NCBI GenBank assembly: GCA_031283395.1
Contig: JAITBV010000156.1
Span: 1 to 13,131 of the forward strand
Length of the DNA: 13,131 bases
Source: Candidatus Adiutrix sp.
Lineage (GTDB): Bacteria > Desulfobacterota > Desulfarculia > Adiutricales > Adiutricaceae
Direction: 5' to 3'
Under the pieces are notes generated by a model. The model saw nothing but the letters and a program-made list of their open reading frames with translations, ran no database searches and was not told where the DNA came from. The translations under genes were made by a program, and so were the position numbers. This document shows positions 7,428-13,131 of the stretch, in pieces; the first letter of the stretch is position 1, and each line of letters opens with the position of its first letter.

Positions 7428-8138
7428 TTATTTAAGGCGGCCGGCGGCCAGTTCCAGGGCCACATCCACCAGACCGGCCAGGCGGTCGTTATGGGTGACG
7501 ATGACCGCGGCCAAATGGCATTCAGCCACCAGTTCCAGGATCAGGGCCGAGACTCCGGCGGCGCTTCGGGCATCTAGATTTCCCGTGGGCTCGTCGGCCA
7601 GGAGCACCCGGGGTTCCATGACCAAGGCCCGGGCCAGGGCCACCCGCTGCTGTTCGCCCCCGGAGAGGAGCCCGGGCCGATGGTCCAGCCGCCCGCCGAG
7701 ACCCACCCGCTCCAAAAGGGGGCGGGCCCGGGCTTCGGCCTCGGTCGGGCCGAGGCCGGCCAGGCGGACCGGGAGGGCCGCGTTCTCCAGGGCCGTGAAA
7801 TCGCCCAAGAGATGGTGGAACTGAAAGACGAAGCCGATGGAGCGGTTGCGCCAGGCGGCCAGTTCATCTTCGCCGCGATCGTAAATCGACCGGCCTTCAA
7901 AAAGGACCTGGCCGCCGGTGGGCCGGTCCAGGCCGCCCAGGGCATACAGCAGAGTGGATTTGCCGATGCCGGAAGCGCCCACTATGGCCAAGGAACGGCC
8001 CCGCTCCTCGGCCATATCCAGGCCGTCGAGGATCCGCAATTCCTCTCCGCCGCTCTGAAAAACCCTGGTCAGGCCCCGGGCTTCCAGTACGGGTCCGCCG
8101 TCGCCGACGGCCGCGCCTGGGGAACCTGGACTATTCAT
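7428..8138 (-). CDS. lolD: Lipoprotein-releasing ABC transporter, ATP-binding subunit
   Basis: LolD powers the Lol complex, which pulls outer-membrane-bound lipoproteins out of the inner membrane and hands them to the carrier LolA. The 236-residue protein has Walker A GASGIGKST (54-62), the Q-loop in FVFQFHHLLGDFTALENA (103-120), which is also the LolD-typical segment, the ABC signature LLSGGEQQRVALARAL (157-172), Walker B VLLADEPTGNLD (178-189) and the switch histidine in VTHN (H216). Its ATG lies inside the end of the permease gene (8-bp overlap), so translation is coupled. The first 15 or so residues are low-complexity Gly/Pro/Ser and may not be essential. The FQ-HHLL segment and the neighbouring permease separate it from MacB- or FtsE-type ATPases. 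Confidence 0.93.
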   Translation of the reverse strand: MNSPGSPGAAVGDGGPVLEARGLTRVFQSGGEELRILDGLDMAEERGRSLAIVGASGIGKSTLLYALGGLDRPTGGQVLFEGRSIYDRGEDELAAWRNRSIGFVFQFHHLLGDFTALENAALPVRLAGLGPTEAEARARPLLERVGLGGRLDHRPGLLSGGEQQRVALARALVMEPRVLLADEPTGNLDARSAAGVSALILELVAECHLAAVIVTHNDRLAGLVDVALELAAGRLK

Positions 8139-9363
8139 AGCGCAGTATCTCCACCGGATCCGTCCGGGCGGCCTGACCGGCCGGATAGAGGGTGGCCAGA
8201 TAGCTTATGATAACGGTCACGGCCAGGGTCAGAATAATGTGGATGGCCCGCATTTCCACGGGCAGACTGTCCATCATGTAGACATCGGCCGGCAGTTGGA
8301 TGAATTTGTATTTCCGCAATAAAAGACAGAGCCCCACCCCGAAGGCCAAGCCCCCGGCGGCCCCGGCCAGGCCCACGGTCAGGCCCTGGAGGGTGAATAT
8401 GCGGCGGATCTGCCGGCTGGTGGCCCCCATGGATTTCAGGATGGCTATGTCGCGTCTTTTCTCCGTGACCATCATGATAAGGGTTGAGACGATGTTGAAG
8501 GCGGCCACGACCACGATGAGGGTCAGGACCACGAACATGGCCGTCTGTTCCAGTTTCAGGGCGGCGAAGAGATTGAGGTTGCGCTGCATCCAGTCAGTGG
8601 CCCAGTATTCATCGGGGCCAGCGGCGGCCAGAAGGGCCTCGCGGACCTGATCGGCCTTGTAGATGTCATCCACCATGACTTCAATGGCCGAAACTTCGTC
8701 CTCCAGGGCCAGGAGGGACTGGGCCTCGGCCAAGGACAGATAGGCCAGATTGGCATCGTATTCATACAGGCCGCTGTGGAAGGTTCCGGCCACCTGAAAG
8801 GCCCGGGTCAGGGGCGAGCGGGTGCCTAAGGGGGTCACCCGCCCGAAGGGCGAGATGATCTTTACCTGGTCGTATTGGTAGGCGCCCAACTGGGCGCCCA
8901 GTTCCCGCCCCAGGAGAATGGGCGGCTCGGTCAACCGGTCCGGGTCTTGAAACAGTTCCAGGGCTCCCGGCGACAGGCCCAGGCTGGTCACCTGGCCCCC
9001 GCCGGAGGACAGATCAAAACCCTTGACCATCACCCCGTGGGGCCCGCCGGGGCCGGTGGCCAGCACCTGACCGTAAACATAGGGCTCGACCGACCTGACG
9101 CCGGGCACAGCCCGGAAGCGGGCCGCCAGTTCCGGCCAGTTGCGGATGCCGCCCCCGAAGTGCATGACCACCACGTGGGAAGTCATGCCCAGGAACTTCT
9201 CCTTCAGGTTGCTCTCGAAACCGGCCAGCACGGCCAGCACCACGATGAGGGCGGCCACTCCCAGGCCCACCCCCCCCACGGAAATGACCGTGATCATGGA
9301 GATGAAGTTTTCCTTACGCCGGGCCCTTAAGTAACGGAAGGCTATGTAATTTTCAATGCCCAA
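8131..9363 (-). CDS. lolC: Lipoprotein-releasing ABC transporter permease (single LolC/LolE-type subunit)
   Basis: The inner-membrane permease that works with LolD. The 410-residue protein begins MGIENYIAFRYLRARRKENF, the standard start of LolC/LolE proteins. It has one N-terminal membrane helix (about 24-47), a periplasmic domain of about 220 residues, and three C-terminal helices (about 274-297, 322-348, 373-393), which is the MacB/LolCE topology. The cytoplasmic coupling segment EKRRDIAILKSMGA (301-314) is clear. The periplasmic stretch RVTPLGTRSPLTRAFQV resembles the LolC hook that docks LolA. Only one permease gene is present in this cluster, so it may act as a homodimer (LolF-like); a second copy elsewhere cannot be excluded. 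The start is TTG at 9363, 11 bp inside the end of lysS; no better start was seen. Confidence 0.9.
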   Translation of the reverse strand: MGIENYIAFRYLRARRKENFISMITVISVGGVGLGVAALIVVLAVLAGFESNLKEKFLGMTSHVVVMHFGGGIRNWPELAARFRAVPGVRSVEPYVYGQVLATGPGGPHGVMVKGFDLSSGGGQVTSLGLSPGALELFQDPDRLTEPPILLGRELGAQLGAYQYDQVKIISPFGRVTPLGTRSPLTRAFQVAGTFHSGLYEYDANLAYLSLAEAQSLLALEDEVSAIEVMVDDIYKADQVREALLAAAGPDEYWATDWMQRNLNLFAALKLEQTAMFVVLTLIVVVAAFNIVSTLIMMVTEKRRDIAILKSMGATSRQIRRIFTLQGLTVGLAGAAGGLAFGVGLCLLLRKYKFIQLPADVYMMDSLPVEMRAIHIILTLAVTVIISYLATLYPAGQAARTDPVEILRYE

Positions 9364-10888
9364 GGGCAGCCTGCGGCCTTAAATGGGGAAAGAGGATGAC
9401 GTCCTTGATACTGGGTACATCCGCCAGGAGCATGACCAGGCGGTCCACCCCCACGCCCTCTCCGGCGGCCGGGGGCATGCCATACATCAGGGCCCGGACA
9501 TAGTCCTCGTCCTGATACATACCCTCCTCGTCGCCGGCGGCCCGGACCTCGGCCTGGTGCCGGAAACGCTCCCGCTGGTCCAGGGGATCGTTCAATTCGG
9601 AAAAGGCGTTGGCCAGTTCCCGGCCGGTGATGAAAAGCTCAAAACGGTCGGTCAGGAGCGGATCATCTTCATTGCGGCGGGCCAGGGGACTTATATCGGC
9701 CGGGTAGTGGGTGATGAAGGTGGGATCGACGAGATTCGGCTCCACCCGGATATCGAAAATCTTGGCCTGGATCTTGCCCAAGGTGTCCTGGTCTGATTTT
9801 TCGCCGCCCAGTTCTCTTAAGTGGTCCAGGGCCGCCTGACGGTCGGTCAGGACCGCGGGCGGCGCGCCGCCGATTTCCACCAGGGCCTGGTGAAAGCGCA
9901 GCCGGGGCCAGGGCCTTTTGAAATCCACCGGCCGCCCCTGGTAGGTGAAGGCGGTCGCGCCCAGGACTTCCAGGGCCACGGCCTCGAACATCCGCTCGGT
10001 CAATTCCATCAGATCGTTGAAATCGGCGTAGCTCTGATAAAACTCCAGGGCCGTGAACTCGGGGTTGTGCTGGATGCTGATGCCCTCGTTGCGGAAGCAG
10101 CGGTTTATCTCGAAGACCCGGTCGAAGCCGCCAACCAACAGGCGCTTGAGATAGAGTTCCGGGGCGATCCTGAGGTAGAGGTTCCGGTTCAGGGCGTGGT
10201 GCATGGTCTCGAATGGTTTGGCCGCCGCGCCCCCGGGGATGACGTGCATCATGGGGGTTTCCACCTCCAGGAAACCTTCATTCTCCAGGAATTTCCTGAG
10301 GGCGGAGACTATCCTGGTCCTTAAGTGAAAGACCCGGCGGCTGCCCTCGCTCATGATGAGGTCCACATAGCGCCGCCGGTAGCGCAATTCAGCGCTCAAC
10401 TCGTGAAACTTCTCCGGCAGGGGCCACAGAGATTTGGTCACCAGTTCCAGGTGGCCGGGCAGAAGGGTCAATTCCCCGGTCCTGGTCTTAAAGAGGCGGC
10501 CCTTGACTCCCACCAGGTCCCCTATATCCAGTTTTTTGAAAAGATCTAGGGCGGCCTCGGCCCCGGACTGGCGGCGGAGATAGACCTGGATCCGGCCGCT
10601 GGCGTCAGAAAGGTCGAAAAAGACGCTTTTGCCGTAGTCGCGGCGGGCCATGACCCGGCCGGCCAGGGCGAAAACCTCGGTCAGTTTTTCAAAGTCGTCG
10701 TGGCCCAGGTCTCCGAAACGGCCGCGCAGGTCGCTGATCACATGGGTCGGGCGGAAGGTGTTGGGATACAGGCCCAGGCCTTCGGCGGCCAGGTCCCGGG
10801 CCTTGTCGAAACGGGCCCGGATGACGGGGCTGGTTTCGTCATCATCTCCGGACGGAGGCGGGGGGAACTCGGGGGCGGAATGGGTCAT
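9353..10888 (-). CDS. lysS: Lysyl-tRNA synthetase, class II
   Basis: Charges tRNA-Lys in the cytoplasm. The 511-residue protein has an N-terminal OB-fold anticodon-binding domain (about 72-150). A class II catalytic core follows: motif 1 with the conserved proline in VETPMMHVIPGGA (208-220), motif 2 FRNEGISIQHNPEFTALEFY (265-284), and motif 3 GEGVGVDRLVMLLADVPSIKDVILFP (476-501). ATG at 10888 follows AAGGA at a proper distance. A strong sigma-70 promoter lies directly upstream. The stop overlaps the start of the Lol permease by 11 bp, and lysS-lolC/E-lolD is a known conserved gene order in delta-type proteobacteria. Residues 1-20 (acidic, proline-rich) are variable. Confidence 0.97.
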   Translation of the reverse strand: MTHSAPEFPPPPSGDDDETSPVIRARFDKARDLAAEGLGLYPNTFRPTHVISDLRGRFGDLGHDDFEKLTEVFALAGRVMARRDYGKSVFFDLSDASGRIQVYLRRQSGAEAALDLFKKLDIGDLVGVKGRLFKTRTGELTLLPGHLELVTKSLWPLPEKFHELSAELRYRRRYVDLIMSEGSRRVFHLRTRIVSALRKFLENEGFLEVETPMMHVIPGGAAAKPFETMHHALNRNLYLRIAPELYLKRLLVGGFDRVFEINRCFRNEGISIQHNPEFTALEFYQSYADFNDLMELTERMFEAVALEVLGATAFTYQGRPVDFKRPWPRLRFHQALVEIGGAPPAVLTDRQAALDHLRELGGEKSDQDTLGKIQAKIFDIRVEPNLVDPTFITHYPADISPLARRNEDDPLLTDRFELFITGRELANAFSELNDPLDQRERFRHQAEVRAAGDEEGMYQDEDYVRALMYGMPPAAGEGVGVDRLVMLLADVPSIKDVILFPHLRPQAALGH

Positions 10889-10924
10889 GGCCTATCCTTG
10901 GGGGCGTTTAAAATTCAATCCGTT

Positions 10925-10953
10925 ATTATACCCCCTCCCGGCCTGACCGTCAA
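10925..10953 (-). promoter_or_regulatory. Strong sigma-70 promoter of the lysS-lol operon
   Basis: On the - strand TTGACG (10953-10948) and a perfect TATAAT (10930-10925) are separated by exactly 17 bp. Five of six -35 bases and all -10 bases match consensus. The start point would be near 10918, leaving a leader of about 30 nt with an AAGGA ribosome binding site before the lysS ATG. It sits in the 91-bp gap between the end of the metal ATPase gene and lysS, so lysS need not depend on that gene. The hexamer GACGGT is present twice around the -35 box (11-bp period). Confidence 0.8.
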
Positions 10954-10979
10954 TCACCGTCTAGGGCAGTAGACCGGCC

Positions 10980-12914
10980 TCAAGCTCTCATCACCCGCAT
11001 GGCATTGAAAACGGCCAGGAGGGCCACGCCCACATCGGCAAAGACGGCCTCCCACAGGCCGGCAACGCCGAGCGCGCCCAGGAGAAGGAACAACACCTTA
11101 ACCCCGACGGCAAACACGACGTTCTGCCAGGCGACGCGCCTAGTGAAACGGGCGACTTCCATGGCCGCAACCAGCTTTGACGGCTCATCGGTCATCAGCA
11201 CCACATCGGCGGCCTCTATGGCCGCATCGGAGCCCAGGGCCCCCATCGCCACGCCCACATCGGCCCTGGCCAGCACGGGCGCGTCATTGAGGCCGTCACC
11301 CACAAAGGCCAGTTGGCCCCGGGACCGTTTTCGGCTGCCGAGCATTTCCAGTTTTTCGACTTTCTGCTGAGGCAAAAGGCCGCCGTAAACCTCGTCCAGC
11401 TCCAATTCCTCCGCGACAGCTTCGGCCGCCCGCTGGTCATCGCCCGTCAGCATGACCACCTTGACGCCCCTGGCCTTAAGGGCGGCCACGGTCCGGCGGC
11501 TGTCCGGCTTTATTTCATCGGAAATGACCAGGGAGCCCATGAACACGCCGCCCTCGGCCACATAAACCATGGTCCCGATGCCCGGAGATTCCTCGAAGGC
11601 CACGCCCATCTCCGCCATGAACTCCCGGTTCCCGGCCAGGATAGTCCGGCCGGCCGCTTTCACGCTCACGCCCCTCCCCGCTGTCTGTTGGAACTCCGTA
11701 AGCTGGTCCGTATCCATTTCCCGGCCGTATTCAGAAATGACCGACCGCGCGATGGGATGGCCGGAGAAGGCTTCGGCCCGGGCGGCGGCGGCCATTAGCT
11801 CCCCGGAGCTGAAGCCTTCGGCGGGCCTGACCGCGGTGACCTTGAACACGCCTTTGGTCAGAGTCCCGGTCTTGTCGAAGACCACCGTATCAAGATGGTC
11901 TAGGGCCTCCAGGTAATTGCCGCCCTTGATCAGAATGCCCTTGCGGGAGGCTCCGCCCAGCCCCCCGAAGAAGCTGAGCGGAACGGAAACCACCAGAGCG
12001 CAGGGGCAGGAGATCACGAGAAAAATCAAACTCCGGCCCAGCCATTCCGCCCACGGGCCGCCGAACATCAAAGGCGGCAGAAGGGCTATAAGCACGGCGA
12101 GCCCGACCACGACGGGAGTGTAAACACGAGCGAATTTCGTAATGAAGTTTTCGGTCGGGGCTTTACGGCCGGCCGCGTTTTCCACCAGGTCAAGGATTTT
12201 AGCGACTGTGGATTCTCCATAAACCTGCCTCACTTCGATCGCCAGCACCCCGTCCTGGTTGAGGCAGCCCGACCAGACCGTATCGGTCGCGGAAACCAGG
12301 CGGGGGATCGGTTCCCCGGTCAGCGCCGCCATATCCAGGCTCGCCCGGCCCTCTATCACCACGCCGTCCAGAGGGATTTTATCCCCGGGCCCGACCACGA
12401 TAACCTCACCGACCCCCACGGTTTCGGGCGCGACTTTCACCAGCCGGCCGTCCTGTTTTAAAACCGCGAAATCCGGCCTGAGGTCCATCAGGCGGGCGAT
12501 GGATTTCTTCGATTTACCGACCGCCAGGTTTTGAAAATACTCGCCAACCTGGTAAAACAGCATGACACCGACAGCCTCGGCATACTCACCTAGGGCAAAA
12601 GCGCCAAGGGTCGCGGCGGTCATGAGAAAATTTTCATCCAGACCCCTTCCGATACCCTTAAGCCCCCGCCACACGACTTCGAGACCAAGGAGCAGATAAG
12701 CGAAAACGAAGATCGGGACATACAAACCCGAGCCAAAAAAATTTTCCAAAGCCAGGCCAGCGACCAAAATCGCGGCCCCGGCCAAGAGCCTGAAAGGTCC
12801 GGCCGATTCGATCTCAGCGGCCAATCCCAAACAGGCCAAACCTTTCAGCCAATATTCCCTGATCACGCCTGGGGGCCCCCTGTTGATAAGAGCTCGTTCA
12901 TTTATGGCCAACAT
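10980..12914 (-). CDS. zntA: P1B-type Zn2+/Cd2+/Pb2+-exporting ATPase lacking an intact HMA domain
   Basis: An inner-membrane pump that exports soft divalent metals using ATP. In the 644-residue form chosen here, TM1 and TM2 lie at about 42-82, followed by LDENFLMTAATLGAFALGEY, typical of the ZntA/CadA group. Seen next: actuator LTGEPIP (198-204), the metal site CPC (303-305), the phosphorylated D347 in DKTGTLT, SGHPIA (H386), TGDD (490-493), GDGLNDAP (539-546), and in the last helices K606 and D627 (FADVGV), which mark the P1B-2 Zn/Cd/Pb class. The N-terminal HMA domain is missing apart from a remnant around C28. The start is uncertain: ATG 12914 has GGAAG upstream, but in-frame ATG 12929 and GTG 12986 are possible. 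It ends 91 bp before lysS. Its codons look slightly less GGCC-dominated than those of its neighbours. Confidence 0.9.
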   Translation of the reverse strand: MLAINERALINRGPPGVIREYWLKGLACLGLAAEIESAGPFRLLAGAAILVAGLALENFFGSGLYVPIFVFAYLLLGLEVVWRGLKGIGRGLDENFLMTAATLGAFALGEYAEAVGVMLFYQVGEYFQNLAVGKSKKSIARLMDLRPDFAVLKQDGRLVKVAPETVGVGEVIVVGPGDKIPLDGVVIEGRASLDMAALTGEPIPRLVSATDTVWSGCLNQDGVLAIEVRQVYGESTVAKILDLVENAAGRKAPTENFITKFARVYTPVVVGLAVLIALLPPLMFGGPWAEWLGRSLIFLVISCPCALVVSVPLSFFGGLGGASRKGILIKGGNYLEALDHLDTVVFDKTGTLTKGVFKVTAVRPAEGFSSGELMAAAARAEAFSGHPIARSVISEYGREMDTDQLTEFQQTAGRGVSVKAAGRTILAGNREFMAEMGVAFEESPGIGTMVYVAEGGVFMGSLVISDEIKPDSRRTVAALKARGVKVVMLTGDDQRAAEAVAEELELDEVYGGLLPQQKVEKLEMLGSRKRSRGQLAFVGDGLNDAPVLARADVGVAMGALGSDAAIEAADVVLMTDEPSKLVAAMEVARFTRRVAWQNVVFAVGVKVLFLLLGALGVAGLWEAVFADVGVALLAVFNAMRVMRA

Positions 12915-12955
12915 ATTCACTTCCGCCATTGATGTCAACTTGATTCGTTTTTTTC

Positions 12956-12965
12956 TGGTATGATA
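12956..12965. promoter_or_regulatory. Overlapping divergent candidate -10 boxes
   Basis: On the + strand TGG-TATGAT (12956-12964) fits an extended -10 box that would serve the gene starting at 13016. On the - strand TATCAT (12965-12960) covers nearly the same bases and could serve the metal ATPase. No good -35 box stands at 17 bp for either. A separate - strand pair, TTGACA (12938-12933) with TATGTT (12915-12910), also exists, but transcription from it would begin downstream of ATG 12914. All of these are weak, motif-only calls. Confidence 0.3.
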
Positions 12966-13015
12966 GGGGAAATCACGCGGGGGCACGGATAGGGCCCGCC
13001 GGGAAAGGCTTGAAC

Positions 13016-13131
13016 ATGACGGAACCGGAAACGGCAGGTAATACGGGCCTGTCGCCTTTGGACCGCCGGCTGGTGGAGATCGAACTGGCTGAAACCTTCA
13101 CCGCCGTCCTGACCGAGCGCTACGGTTCCGG
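13016..13131 (+). CDS. Start of an unrecognised protein (runs off the window)
   Basis: An ATG at 13016 follows GGGAAAGG (13001-13008) at seven bases, a convincing ribosome binding site. The frame then stays open to the window end for 38 codons. The visible N-terminus reads MTEPETAGNTGLSPLDRRLV and continues with an acidic, probably helical stretch; no signal peptide or known motif is visible. Codon choice is C/G-ending like the other genes. It is divergent from the metal ATPase, a place where metal-responsive regulators often lie, but nothing in these 38 residues shows a MerR or ArsR helix-turn-helix. The family cannot be named from this fragment. Confidence 0.6.
   Translation, partial: MTEPETAGNTGLSPLDRRLVEIELAETFTAVLTERYGS

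Noticed and set aside
10954..10979. Terminator between the metal ATPase and lysS
   Set aside because: The repeated GGCCGG and GACGGT strings are direct repeats, not inverted, and no T-run follows on the - strand.
12929..12945. FNR-like box (TTGATGTCAACTTGATT)
   Set aside because: The two TTGAT halves are direct rather than inverted, so they do not form TTGAT-N4-ATCAA.

Overview
The window looks like a chromosomal housekeeping region of a GC-rich Gram-negative (diderm) bacterium. Lipid A and LPS inner-core genes and a Lol lipoprotein-export system show that an outer membrane is present. The lysS-lolC/E-lolD order, the lpxK-waaF-waaC cluster and the strongly C/G-ending codons, with very frequent GGCC and CTGGCC strings, fit a member of the Desulfobacterota (former Deltaproteobacteria). 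That assignment is inferred from synteny and protein flavour, not from a database search.

Region 1 (1-3807, + strand) is an envelope-carbohydrate operon with overlapping or tightly spaced genes. It holds the 3' part of lpxK (lipid A 4'-kinase), waaF (heptosyltransferase II) carrying what looks like a decayed HAD-phosphatase domain at its C-terminus, a waaC-type heptosyltransferase, and a small secreted Sel1-repeat protein. LpxK finishes the lipid IVA phosphorylation pattern. The two GT9 enzymes would add the inner-core heptoses. The Sel1 protein is of unknown function.

Region 2 (3844-10953, - strand) converges on region 1 across only 36 bp. Read in its own direction it is lysS, lolC/E, lolD, an AT-rich 152-bp spacer, cysS and uvrB. 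A near-perfect sigma-70 promoter (TTGACG-17-TATAAT) stands directly before lysS. lysS, lolC/E and lolD overlap one another (11 and 8 bp), so they are surely one operon. cysS and uvrB lie 12 bp apart and may have a second promoter in the AT-rich spacer, which also holds a perfect 7-bp inverted repeat and several GAACA/TGTTC pentamers.

Region 3 (10980-13131) holds a P1B-type Zn/Cd/Pb-exporting ATPase on the - strand and, divergent from it, the first 38 codons of an unrecognised protein that runs off the window. The ATPase has lost most of its N-terminal metal-binding (HMA) domain and keeps what looks like a remnant in which the second cysteine is gone. The two genes share a short region with overlapping candidate -10 boxes.

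No RNA genes, insertion sequences, CRISPR arrays or phage genes are visible. Nothing here forms an obviously new multi-gene system. The observations most worth a second look are the dead HAD domain on WaaF, the eroded HMA domain of the metal ATPase, the repeat-rich spacer before cysS, and the Sel1 protein coupled to the LPS genes.
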